Shown here: piece by piece, positions 12,101 to 22,343 of the stretch
How positions within the stretch are numbered: position 1 is the stretch's first letter
Layout: each line of letters begins with the position of its first letter
Origin: Elmis aenea
Lineage: Eukaryota; Arthropoda; Insecta; Coleoptera; Elmidae
Length of the DNA: 64,000 nt
Direction: 5' to 3'
NCBI GenBank assembly: GCA_947652605.1
Contig: OX393578.1
Span: 33,857,470-33,921,469 of the forward strand
Notes under the pieces: model-generated
Told to the model about the DNA's origin: nothing
The model's input: only the letters and a program-made list of their open reading frames with translations
Database searches by the model: none
Translations under genes and position numbers: made by a program

Positions 12101-13352
12101 TTCAATTTTATCTTGGGACGGTTTCATGGCTAACGCGACCGCCATACTTTGGTATATATTATACTACTTTTTGCCTACTTTTCAATTACATTTAATTACA
12201 ATAATATGCCTACTTGTTATTTCCTTTCCAAATTATATACAGAATAGGACATAAGTGGTAAAATGTTTTGTAAATTTGTACTTTTTATTCAAAATATTAC
12301 AACATAATTGTTATTACCACAACATTAGTATCACCTTTAGAACTTTTTTTTGCGTTTGAACAGCCGGTTGTATGAATATATATACGCAGTGAAAGGGTTA
12401 ACAAGAAAAGCAATAAGATGTTAAATAATTTACATAGAACTTTTAAACAAATGCAGGATCTGACGAACACTTTATATTTTATCGGCAAACTTTTTCGTGC
12501 AGAAGAAGGCAAGACAACAACGGGCTTATCTAATAAAGTGCATCACGAGTATTTTTAACATTCCTTTCAAATATTTTTAAATTTAAGAAACGTTTATAAT
12601 TGGAATTTAAGCCTAAGGACACATTTAACAAAATGCTGTCGTTATTGCACATTTTTCTTACCTTAAAAATGCTCCTAATACTTCTGCTCTGTGGTAACCA
12701 AAAGTCATAGTACGTGTGGCAGCTTTTTGTCCAATCCAAATCGATAAAATTGACACCATGAAACCAACTAAATCAGAACATAAATGTGCAGCATCAGTCA
12801 TAACAGCCAAACTATCGGCGATATAGCCTCCTATTAGTTCAGTAATCTAAAAGCATAGTAAAATTATTGATGAATTAAGTTACAATTTTTTGCAATACCA
12901 TAAAAAGGAAGCATATACATGACACCAGGATTAATTTTTTCAGTGCCTTTCGATTATTGTCATTTGTTATAATTTGTGGATGGCAATGAAATTCTTCTTT
13001 GGGTGCATAATCGAAATCATTATACTGTGCCTGACCCTAAAATTAACAAACTGTACCTTTATAAACATAAAGGAAAATTAATTACATTAATAAGTAAAGG
13101 TGCATCTATATTGTCTGCTGAATTTATCAGTCTTGTTCCAGTGTTGGTGGAAGATAAAACCAATGGAATCCCATTTCTAGATTCGATCCAACTTACTTCT
13201 GATGTGCTCAAAATGGGTTTTGTGAACCCATTAATTGATTTTCGAGGCCTACATCTAGCACATGCAGCTAATTCACCTGTATTCTCATCATCAAGTAGCA
13301 AATTTTCATCATCACAATCGCTATTACGACGATGGTCACAATAATATTCCAT
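9197..13352 (-). CDS. Vesicular zinc transporter, SLC30A2/3/4/8 (ZnT) type
   Basis: Six exons (minus strand: 13352-13086, 13036-12899, 12846-12662, 10581-10450, 10397-10006, 9339-9197) join in phase to 418 residues, close to ZnT2/3/8 in length. Cation diffusion facilitators exchange cytosolic Zn2+ for H+ into vesicles. Visible features are an acidic dileucine DENLLL near residue 16, an HCH motif (106-108), the TM2 site H156-x3-D160 (HLCSD), a His-rich loop (HAHSHFGHQH, 251-260), the TM5 site H272-x3-D276 (HVVGD), and a cytosolic C-terminal domain ending in CxxC (412-415). HCH plus CxxC marks the ZnT2/3/4/8 branch. ATG at 13352 is chosen because an in-frame TAG lies two codons upstream, although an AG there could also be an acceptor. 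The first intron is only 49 bp, and its AAT|GTAATT donor is the least certain border. The third intron (2.1 kb) carries MITEs. Confidence 0.92.
10789..10934. mobile_element. Small TTAA-type MITE in ZnT intron
   Basis: TTAA (10785-10788) precedes CCCTTTCGCTGTGGG. A partial mirror end, CGTAGCGAAAGAG, ends near 10934 without a clean TTAA. It is locally GC-richer than its surroundings. The right boundary is approximate because the end is decayed. Confidence 0.45.
11775..12397. mobile_element. TTAA-flanked piggyBac-type MITE in ZnT intron
   Basis: TTAA (11771-11774) precedes CCCTTCAACTACAGCTGTCG and the mirror end GCAGTGAAAGGG precedes TTAA (12398-12401). The left end matches the right end of the element at 3849-5567, so the two are family members in opposite orientation. 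Inside, about 11985-12135 carries a fragment (TCTGGAACCGTT, TTGCAAAGGATG, GGTTTCATGGC) shared with the foldback at 44270. Confidence 0.75.
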
Positions 13353-13987
13353 GTTCTAATTTTTAAATTACAACATTTTGAACAAGTGTTGGCCTCACTT
13401 ACATAACCTTTTTAGCGTCAAATTCTTTAAATTGCACTATTTTCTAGTCTTCCTACAATTATTCATCGACTAACATTAAAACCGTGTTTGATAAAATTGA
13501 AGATAAGAATCTGTTCGTGCATGAGTGACCGTAACGTGTCCCTATAAACCCGCATCACTACGAAATTAAAATCAACTGACAAGCCGTCATTTGACAGCTA
13601 ATCAGTTTGGTAAACATAAATAGGCAACCTGAACGACTGTCATGATTGGCAAATAGTGGAAAGTACATTTCCGACACTCGAACAAAAAAGTTATTCAGTT
13701 TCCTGGTTGACAAGTATTGTGAAGATTTAGTCGAGCGAAACTAAACTGCAAACACGAAATAATAACGTAACTCACTAAGAAGTTACTGTTTTTGCACTGT
13801 GTTCTAAGAGAATGTTGAAAGACTTCTTTGATGAAGTGATAGTTTACATTTTCTTCAAAATGATTGTGAAACGTTTAATATTAGATTGTCACTAAAAGTT
13901 ATTATATTTTTAAATAAAACGTATGTTATTAAAAAAAAAGTATCACGTAATTTAGAAAGCGAATAAATTATTATTATGTTAGTTAAC
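13353..13987. other. Upstream region of the ZnT gene
   Basis: 5' of the ZnT start codon on the minus strand, presumably holding its 5' UTR and promoter. I could not find a clear TATA box or a metal response element matching TGCRCNC, so nothing more specific is claimed. Confidence 0.4.
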
Positions 13988-14186
13988 CAGAGCCGGACAT
14001 AGGATTTGCGGGGGTTGTATGCGAAATAAATTCGAGGTCGAAAAAAAAATTAATTAACCCTTTAAAGATGCATGCTTTTTCAAATTTAATTTTTAATTTG
14101 TTATAAAAAAAACATCGCCAGCGCGGGACTGGACTACCCGCGGAGCTGTGTGCGGTGCATTTCCTGCACCCCTTTCACCGGCTCTG
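13988..14186. mobile_element. Short MITE with CAGAGCCGG ends
   Basis: The terminal inverted repeat CAGAGCCGG / CCGGCTCTG is flanked by direct copies of TTAAC (13983-13987, 14187-14191). The ends resemble hAT termini, but the direct repeat is not 8 bp, so the superfamily is open. The interior is GC-rich on its right side. Confidence 0.5.
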
Positions 14187-14191
14187 TTAAC

Positions 14192-14775
14192 GCTTAATCA
14201 GTTATTGAATTATACGATTAATTATTGTGCTTGAAAATTTTGAAAATGCCATAACAATATATTTATTATTTTCTTGATCATTTACTCTTTTATAATTAAA
14301 AGATTATTATGTTTTAACAAAAGTGTTTGACATCCTACTATAAGGGCATGTACAAAATTAATTAACAAATTACAAGTTTAACACACGTCACGTTTTGCGT
14401 GTTAAACAGGCCACGTGTTACGCTTTAAGTTTTGCAACGGCTTAGACCAGGAATGGTAAATAGTTTTTGGCTGTCAAGCCTAATTTAAGTATTAAACATT
14501 TATCAAATATTTTCAAGTCTGCTGCCATATCACACCAAGTTAATTATTAATCATACCAAAATTGTGAAGATATATCAACAGTCATGTAAATCAATACATC
14601 GTTAATTAATTCTGAATTTTAAAGTTTTACAGTTTTAACTTTAGCCATACGCAGTAAAAAGAAAATATTGTGATTGCGAACATTTTCGAATTCCAGATTT
14701 CGATGGATTTACACGTTTTGAGGTCCCCTGAACCCATGTTGACTATTTTTGCGATGACATCCGTGTGTACGTACA
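14192..14775. other. AT-rich spacer
   Basis: No gene, clear repeat boundary or RNA is seen between the MITE ending at 14186 and the piggyBac element. Confidence 0.4.
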
Positions 14776-14779
14776 TTAA

Positions 14780-16269
14780 CCCTTTAGTGCCCAAGTTTTG
14801 TTTAATGTATTTTTTTAAAAAATTATAATATTCATGTTTCTGATAATAAAAATAGCTTATTTAATTTTTTTTAGAATTTTATGACTTTTAATTAAACAAT
14901 TACGAACGATTAAATATTTGGTACTTAAAAGTACCGTCGGGCATTAAGAAGCCTAAGTCGAGTACTAATATTAAGGCTTATAATAAAGTGTGACGTTAAT
15001 GTTTTTTTTTACAATAAACGAAAAATAACAGTCTCTTAAACAACATTTTTATACATAAAATAAAATTCTAAGTCAAAATATATTTATTAAAATAAAATAC
15101 ACAAAAAAATTACATTATTTGGCAAAAAAATAAATTAGGTACAATGATCACATTAGAATACATAAAATTTATGTTTAGTTCATATCATGGTAGTCTAGAA
15201 AACAATTTTATTTTTCATTGCAGCATAATGTTTCCATGTTGGTAGTTGATAAGACATGAAGAAATTAATTCCAATGAAGGAAATTAATTCGTTTTTTGTC
15301 ATGTTCAAGGATTTATTGTGTTGGGTGGCATATAAATTACTTTGGTACACAATATTTTCTAACGAGTTGCCTAATATTTTCAAATAAATATCGCTGGCTG
15401 TTTCACAGCCTTCAAACATTTGACCAATGGGTCCCTGTTGTTGCTCATAATCGGGAATTGTAGTGTTTTTTTTTTTTTTTAGTCCAAGTTCTATTCGGTA
15501 CATTAATTTCTTCGTGGCTTTGATCTTCAACATGTACTATTTCTTTTGAACGATTGTTTACCTTTGGCCTGATTTCCACGTGAGAGGTAGATTCTGATGA
15601 TGATGTAGATGTTGAGGCATCAATATTTTTTTTTACAGATGTATTTGCTTCTTTAGAAATATTTTTTTCAGTTGTAAGTGCTTCTTCAGTAGATTTATTC
15701 ACTGTTTGAACTGTAGGAAAAACTGATTTATCATCATAATCTTCCTCAACATCAAAATCTTCATCTTCGTCTGTTAAATATTCATTATCCAATGGCAGGT
15801 CTTCACATAAAATGGTATCAACTAATACTTGTAGCTCTTCATCAGATAGTGGTTTTTTCTGACACCATTTTATTTTTTGGTCCTCCATGCCCGACGGTAC
15901 TTCTGAGTACCGAAAGAAAAAACAAATATATTGGAGCAAATATACAAACAATATTTATTTACAAAAAAATGTTTATTTAGGGCGAAAGAACACAATTTTT
16001 ATATTTTTCGTATTTTTATGCTATTAAAAACATTAATTATGGAATGTATAACTTACCTTGACAACGTACATGTAATGCGAATGAAAGGCACAAACAAAAA
16101 CAAATTTGTTTTGTAAATTTCAACATAGATTGCGCTGATTGGTGTTTTGGCATGTCGGACATGGTACTGGTAAGTACCCATGGGCAGGAACGGCCAAGAA
16201 ACGTTATAGTATGAGAGAAATATAATAAAATGTACAGTGGACTTAAAAGTACCGTCGGGCACTAAAGGG
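14780..16269 (-). mobile_element. Internally deleted piggyBac transposon
   Basis: A perfect 13-bp terminal inverted repeat, CCCTTTAGTGCCC / GGGCACTAAAGGG, is flanked by TTAA on both sides (14776-14779, 16270-16273). This is diagnostic of piggyBac integration. The right terminus continues as CGACGGTACTTTTAAGTCC. The motif GTACCGTCGGGCA recurs internally (about 14932-14944, 15890-15903 in the opposite sense, and the terminus), probably as transposase binding sites. Only the N-terminal third of a transposase is present. The hAT element begins 42 bp further on. Confidence 0.9.
15195..15888 (-). pseudogene. piggyBac transposase, N-terminal fragment, frameshifted
   Basis: Reading from ATG at 15888 on the minus strand, the protein starts MEDQKIKWCQ, has a long acidic stretch (EYLTDEDEDFDVEEDYDD), then a Ser/Thr-rich linker, as in piggyBac N-termini. 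A run of A/T at about 15464-15481 shifts the frame. The second frame continues with the start of the DDE_Tnp_1_7 domain (IGQMFEG..., NELISFIGINFFMSYQLPTWKHYA) and stops at 15195. Together this is about 230 residues, against about 550-600 for a whole enzyme. All three catalytic aspartates are missing. The fragment cannot be an active transposase. Confidence 0.85.
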
Positions 16270-16879
16270 TTAAGTAATATATGCTAGATAGGGTACCTCT
16301 ACATAACAGAGCAGTGGCGCACCCAGGGGGGGGGGGCAAGGGGCCCTGGCCCCCCCCAAACAGGCTAGAAAATTTTTGCCTAAAAATTTCAAGTGAGTAT
16401 TCCTAAAAAACAGTTCTAGACAGAGGCGTAGCAATGAATTCAGCTCCCTGGAGCAAGTAAGGTCGGTGCGCCCCCTTGTTTCTCGGAAGAGTCTGACGAA
16501 ATTTCTTCTGAACGTTCAGTTTAAAAAAATGTATCCATGTTTAGTTTTCACACAAAAACAACTTTAAAATTATTTTTTTTCTCGCTTTTTCATTGGCAAA
16601 TCGGTCAATGAGTTTATCCAGTTCAAGTTGACAAGCTATTGTTTTTTCAATTGATATAGTGGACAAAGCGCTAAGACGGTGTTGTGACATGCTGCTTCTT
16701 AAATAGGTTTTGATTAATTTTAGTTTTGAAATATCACATTACAATTTTAGTTATTTATATTTACCAGGGGCGGATCCAGCGGGGAACGATCGCCCCCCCC
16801 TTGGGAACTTTTTTTATGTAAGCTTATTTCTTATTAATGCGGAATCAAGAAAAAAATTCCACAAGTTATAACTGTAAAA

Positions 16880-17980
16880 GTGATTGAGATAAATGTATTT
16901 TACTTCTTCGACCATGGGACACTTTGTGTTAAAATTTTATTACGGTCTGGTCAGTTTCGTCCCTCGGCGGGGTTACCATACAAAACGTGTAGCAATAAAA
17001 AATGTGTTTCTGTTTTGGTTCATCTTTTTCTAAATTGTGAGAAAAAGGTCATTGCTGTTTAGTACAGTGGACGAATTTTAGTAAATCAGTGAATCAGTGT
17101 AATCATAATCAGTTAATAAGAGTTAAAATTTCTAACGAAAGAGGAAAGAAATTTAAAAAGTAAGTGTAAATAATTAAATACTATTTTACTGTTAGCGTCA
17201 CGATTTTTTTTCTTTTAAATAATAATTGCTTCTACAGTAAAAGATATTTATCTTTTGTATTTGCGGGCATATATATTTATATTTTAATATTATTTCGTCC
17301 TAACAAAACCGCCAAAATTTTGTTATTTACGTGTACAAATTGATTAGTGGTTGAATGTTTCACTAAAATTAAACTTTATTTTTTAAACAGGCATAGTTTT
17401 ATGTATTTAGTTTAAATTAAACACTTCTGATTTTTGAGAGCAGTCGATATTTATTGTATCATTTTAAAGTCATTTTAAATTATTTTTGATCATGTCAATT
17501 AACTTAAACACTAAACAACCTGTTACAAAATAAGCAGTTCATCATTTATTAAGTGAAAACCATTTATAAAGTGTATGATCTAGGATAAAATGTTGCATCT
17601 TCCCTATAAATATGAATAGTCAACTACGACGCTGAGCGATGATATGAATTTCTTTATATAATTGTTTGTTTTTTTAATTAAAAACGTCATTAGGTCAAAA
17701 CTATTTATATGCTGCATGATGTAACATCTACCCTAAAATTATTAATACTCGACCCTCGCCAAGGGGACTATACTTTTTTTAAAGGTATATCTTTTTTTGA
17801 GCAAGTTACAGATGACTATTTTTTTTAAATGTAATTTTTAATGTTACCAACTTATTCGATTCCATTAACCCTTATGACAAAAACCGAAATTCATAAAGTT
17901 GTTCAATGTTCAATGACCGGACATACAGAATTTTTATAAAAATGTATGCTATATGTTTTGTATATTTTTGTAAATAGAAT
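16880..17980. other. Non-coding remainder of the hAT element
   Basis: AT-rich and stop-dense in all frames. The N-terminal and catalytic parts of the hAT transposase expected here are not recognisable, so they are either deleted or replaced. Confidence 0.4.
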
Positions 17981-18464
17981 GACAGATTGGTCAAGTCATT
18001 CAGTTTTAAATATCAAATAGAAGATTTTCACCAGTTGTGTAAATTTTATGACCAGGATTTACCTTGTACAAATCCAGCAATTTTGAACGCCGAATTCAAG
18101 TTGTGGTATAAAAACTTTGAAAAACCGTTTGCAACAAATCCATGCAAAAATGCTATTGATGCAATTTCGAAGTGCGACAAAATGATATATCCAAACATAT
18201 ATAACTTATTAAAAATATTTGCAACGCTGCTGGTAACAACATGCGTCAGTGAGAGGTCATTTTCAACCTTGCGCCTTTTAAAAACCTATTTAAGAGCAAC
18301 GATGACACAATCACGATTAAATGGACTAGCTTTGCTATATACAGGGTGAGTCACGACGGACGCGTCGGAGTTTTATGGCGAAACGGTTTATATTTTCCAA
18401 TTTCTGTTGCTGTTAGATTATGTAAGTCAATAAGGGCTATATTTTAAAAATATTTTCAAACATA

Positions 18465-18524
18465 CAGGGTGCTCCAAAAAAGAGTGGCATATCAAAGTTA
18501 TACTTTTTCTTATGGAACACCCTG
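18465..18524. mobile_element. 60-bp minimal CAGGGTG element (left arm)
   Basis: Exactly 60 bp from CAGGGTGCTCC to GGAACACCCTG, flanked by TA on both sides. It lies inside the left arm of the large palindrome and is copied in the right arm. Confidence 0.7.
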
Positions 18525-19978
18525 TATATTTTTACATTTTTGGATTCTTCTTAAAATTTAATTCAAAAAATGTATAAGGTTATATGGGCCTAAAGTCAAC
18601 CGTTCTCGTGAAAATTGCATTTTCATGAAAATACAGTATTTTCAAAAATTTTCAACATTTAAAAACTTTGAGAAGTCTGAAGAAATTCGCTTGGAGATAA
18701 GATTGACAATAGATTATGTAACACTTTGCACCACCTACATTTTTAAAATATTATACAGGGCGTTTTTGACGCTTGGTCAAACTTGTGAAACTTTGAATAT
18801 CGATAACTCATTTTTTTTAAATACAACACCCTATATTTTTTTGCACCGTCTTATAGAAAATTTAATTCTCTTTCGAAAACATTAAGGCTGTTTGTCACCT
18901 AAAATTGATATTTTCCGAGATATCCCGATTTTATTGTTAATTATTAGGGCAAAGTAATATTTTCAAGTAGGCTATGAAGGTAGACAGCGGTAATTTGAAA
19001 CAATTGAAAGGAAAAACAAGAAACTTTTAATTTTGTCGTTTGCCTACACATTTTTTACATTTTTTTAAAAGAAAGTTGTAGATTTACCATTTTTACGTTT
19101 AAATAGAGATTTTTTAAAATTATTTATGCATTTATTTATTGAACCAGTGTTATAAGATAATTACTAAATCCTATAAACCATTTTTTGTCTGTTTACCATA
19201 CGATACTACGACACTCTACCGAAAACAGTACCAACCATGTTTTTTTTTTTAAATGTAAAATTAAACAAGTCAGTATTACTTTTTTTTAAATTAGCGTTCC
19301 GTTCTTGTATCTAATACATTATCAATCGGCTTTTAGGACTTGGCAAACGATCAAACTCAATTATATGAAAAATATTGTGGCCCTGATGAGAAACCTATAT
19401 TTAAACGTAAAAATGGTAAATCTACAACTTTCTTATAAAAAAATGTCAAAAATGTGTAGGCAAACGACAAAATTATAAGTTTCTTGTTTTTTCTTTCAAT
19501 TGTTCCAAATTACCGCTGTCTACCTTCATAGCCTACTTGAAAATATTACTTTGCCCTAATAATTAACAATAAAATCGCGATATCTCGGAAAATATCAATT
19601 TTAGGTGACAAACAGCCTTAATGTTTTCGAAAGAGAATTAAATTTTCTATAAGACGGTGCAAAAAAATATAGGGTGTTGTATTTAAAAAAAATTAGTTAT
19701 CGATGTTTAAAGTTTCACAAGTTTGACCAAGCGTAAAAAACGCCCAGTACAATATTTTAAACATGTAGGTGGTGCAAAGTGTTACATAATTTATTGTCAA
19801 TCTTATCTCCAAGCGAATTTCTTCAGACTTGTCAAAGTTTTCAAATGTTGAAAATTTTTGAAAATACTGTATTTTCATGAAAATTCAATTTTCACGAGAA
19901 CGGTTGACTTTAGACCCATATAACCTTATACATTTTTTGAATTAAATTTAAAGAAGAATCCAAAAATGTAAAAATATA

Positions 19979-20038
19979 CAGGGTGTTCCATAAGAAAAAG
20001 TATAACTTTGATATGCTACTCTTTTTTGGAGCACCCTG
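19979..20038. mobile_element. 60-bp minimal CAGGGTG element (right arm)
   Basis: Inverted copy of the 60-bp unit in the other arm, with the same ends (CAGGGTGTTCC, GGAGCACCCTG) and the same length. Confidence 0.7.
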
Positions 20039-20398
20039 TATATTTGAAAATATTTTTAAAATGTAGCCCTTATTGACTTACATAATCTAACAGCGACAGA
20101 AATTGGAAAATATAAACCGTTTCGCCATAAAACTCCGACGCGTCCGTCGTGACTCACCCTGTATACATAGAGATATTACTGTAACCACAGCTGAAATTAT
20201 TCAAGAGCTTTGTAAAAAAAAAGAAAAATTGATTTTATTCTTTAAATACATTTTTATGAGTTTTATAAATTTTATTGAATTTGCAAAAAAAAAATCCGTT
20301 TAACCCGGCCCCCCCCAAGATTAAATCCTGGGTGCGCCACTGTAACAGAGTATGACCAAGCACGCAAAGCAGCCATAAGTACAAATCCAAATTTCGAT

Positions 20399-20449
20399 AT
20401 CGAATATCGATATCGATATTATATCTACATATATCGATATATCGATATA
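20399..20449. repeat. TATCGATA-rich tract, left part
   Basis: Short irregular repeats of TATCGATA. The next transposon inserted at its right edge, so this tract continues at 22078. Confidence 0.8.
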
Positions 20450-22077
20450 CAGGGTGTCCCCGTTATCTCCGCAAATATTTTAATTGGTGATAGAGGACCT
20501 TTTTCTAAGAACAAATTTGATGTATAACTTTTTTCTTAAATCAAATGCTAAGCAGATATCAACACTTACTTGATTTTTTTACACTTCTGCTTTTAAAAGG
20601 CTCTGTCGCCAAAAATATCAATCTATCATAAAATACCCTTTCTAATAGAGCATGAAATTCTCTACAAAATTGGTTAAAATTATTTTTTGTCTACAGGCAA
20701 TGGTTTAAAAGTTAAAAAGCAGTTTGTACAATAAAATGTCAAAAATTTAAAAACTTTAATTGTTTCTTAGACTTTGCAACCGCTGTATCTTTAAAACGAA
20801 AGGTTGTACAAAAAAACTGATGGCCCATTCCAAATAGCAAATTTTATGGGCTACAACTTTGGTCCAGTGAAATTTTCGGAAAATCAAAGCGATTTTCCGG
20901 AAAAGCTGAAAATAAGGTACAGCGTGTAAAAAAAATATCCGAGAAATAAAGTTTTGTATTTAAAAATGCTTTTAAAGAGAGTGCGACTATGTACATAATT
21001 GAAAATGATAAAGGTAATTTTGAACACTTATTGAAGTAATTTTGTGGTTACATATTAATTTTATTGTGTTAAGATGGATATACATTGTTTAACATTTTAT
21101 AGTTTTTTTTTACCTCTTTCACCAATAAACCTTTCTATGATGGGTTTGGTTTTATTGAACAACATATTTACCAAAGTTGTAGTCCGTTAAATTCCTTATC
21201 CGCAATAGACATCGGTTTTGCTCTACGACGTTTCGTTAAAAAGATGCGGCGTTTTTAAAAACACATAACTTATTTATATGCAATTTTACAATTTTTTGTT
21301 AAATTTGTTCGTTAGCTCCTTAAAAAATGATAAGTGGTGGTTTTCTGAAGAATTTCAAATTTCATAAAATGCTTTGAAACTGATGAGATACATAATATTA
21401 TGAATGGTGCCGATTCTATGGCATTTTTAAATACAAAACATCATTATTTCTCGTTTTTTTTTCTTTCAAAAACGATAAAATGCAAATCCATCTTAACACA
21501 ATAAAATTAATATGTTACCACAAAATTACTTCGATTAGTGTTCAAAATGACCTCCATCATTTTCAATTACATAGTCGCACTCTCTTTAAAAGCATTTTTA
21601 AATACAGAACTTTATTTTTCGGAATTTTTTTTTGCACTCTGTTTCTTATTTTCAACATTTCCGAAAAATCGGTTTGATTTTCCAAAAATTTCACTGGACC
21701 AAAGTTGTAGCCCATAAAATTTGCTATCTGGAATGGGCCGTCAGTTTTTTTGTACGACCTATCGTTTTAAAGATACAGCGGTTGCAAAGTCTAAGATACA
21801 ATTAAAGGTTTTACACTTTTAAATTTTTTTGTACAAACTGCTTTTTAACTTTTAAACCATTGCTCATTGCTTTATTAAAAAGCGTAAAGGTATTTTACGA
21901 TAAAATTGATATTTTTGGGGACAGAGCCTTTTCAATGCAGAAGTGTAAAAAAATCAAGTAAGTGTTGATATCTGCTTAGCATTTGATTTTAGAAAAAAGT
22001 TTTACTTGGAATTTGTTCTTAGAAAAAGGTCCTCTATCACCACTTAAAATATTTGCGGTGATAACGGGGACACCCTG
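20450..22077. mobile_element. TA-flanked CAGGGTG palindrome, 1628 bp, inside a TATCGATA tract
   Basis: It begins CAGGGTGTCCCCGTTATCTC and ends with the mirror GATAACGGGGACACCCTG, with TA at 20448-20449 and 22078-22079. Arms of about 650 bp match as inverted copies (for example GGTGATAGAGGACC and AAAATCAAGTAAGTGTTGATATC blocks), joined by a middle section near 21060-21480. Non-coding. Confidence 0.88.
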
Positions 22078-22321
22078 TATATCGAAATATCGATATATCG
22101 ACATATCGGTGGGGTGGGAGATATATCGATATATCGATAAATATCGATATAATTTTGAGATATCGATATCGATATATCGACATATCGACATTTTTGTTGT
22201 CCATACCACGAAATAAAATATCAAAATATCGATATATCGGAATATCGGATATCGATATATCAAAATATCGATATATCGATATCAAAATTATATCGATATT
22301 TATCGCTATATCGCTCACCCC
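22078..22321. repeat. TATCGATA-rich tract containing an inverted-repeat element
   Basis: Dense TATCGATA, TATCGACA and TATCGGAA units. Within it, 22111-22321 forms its own inverted repeat: GGGGTGGGAGATAT at the left and ATATCGCTCACCCC at the right, with matching AAATATCGATATAATTTTGA blocks inside. It is therefore probably a short MITE. Repetitive ORFs reading YRYID on both strands come only from the repeat. Related tracts lie at 25230-25345 and 37511-37582. Confidence 0.75.
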
Positions 22322-22343
22322 TCATAGCCGCAACGGACTTATA

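Larger units (their letters stand above)
18342..20161. mobile_element. TA-flanked giant palindrome inserted in the hAT gene, 1820 bp
   Basis: It starts CAGGGTGAGTCACGACGGAC and ends with the exact mirror before TA. Target copies are TA at 18340-18341 and 20162-20163. The arms, about 770 bp each (18342-19110 and 19392-20161), are nearly identical inverted copies around a loop of about 280 bp. Each arm carries a smaller 60-bp CAGGGTG element. Mirror ORFs starting MKIQYFQKFSTF occur in both arms, but only because the arms are copies. No transposase. Confidence 0.92.
17987..20303 (+). pseudogene. hAT transposase C-terminal end, split by an insertion
   Basis: The first part (17987-18341) encodes about 118 residues ending in the hAT dimerisation region, with CVSERSFSTLRLLKTYLRAT and LNGLALLY. 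The second part resumes after the nested element, at 20162, with IHRDITVTTAEIIQELCKKK. Dropping the insert and one TA copy gives LALLYIHRD in frame, the expected hAT ending. Only the C-terminal part of the enzyme is present; the RNase-H-like core is missing. The nearest described type is the group of hAT proteins with a C-terminal Dimer_Tnp_hAT domain. Not functional. Confidence 0.85.
16312..20342 (+). mobile_element. hAT transposon, 4.0 kb, disrupted
   Basis: The termini CAGTGGCGCACCCAGG and CCTGGGTGCGCCACTG are exact inverted copies, flanked by the 8-bp duplication TAACAGAG (16304-16311, 20343-20350). An 8-bp duplication and CAGTGGCG ends are typical of hAT. Inside are the end of a hAT transposase gene, a nested 1.8-kb palindrome (18342-20161) and, at about 16430 and 16766, further CAGAGGCGTAGC and CAGGGGCGGATCCAG sequences that look like ends of other, broken hAT elements. 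Without the nested palindrome it would be about 2.2 kb. Confidence 0.92.

Noticed and set aside
12976..13344. 122-codon plus-strand ORF
   Set aside because: It lies antisense to the first two ZnT coding exons, which have clear family motifs and consistent splice phases on the minus strand.
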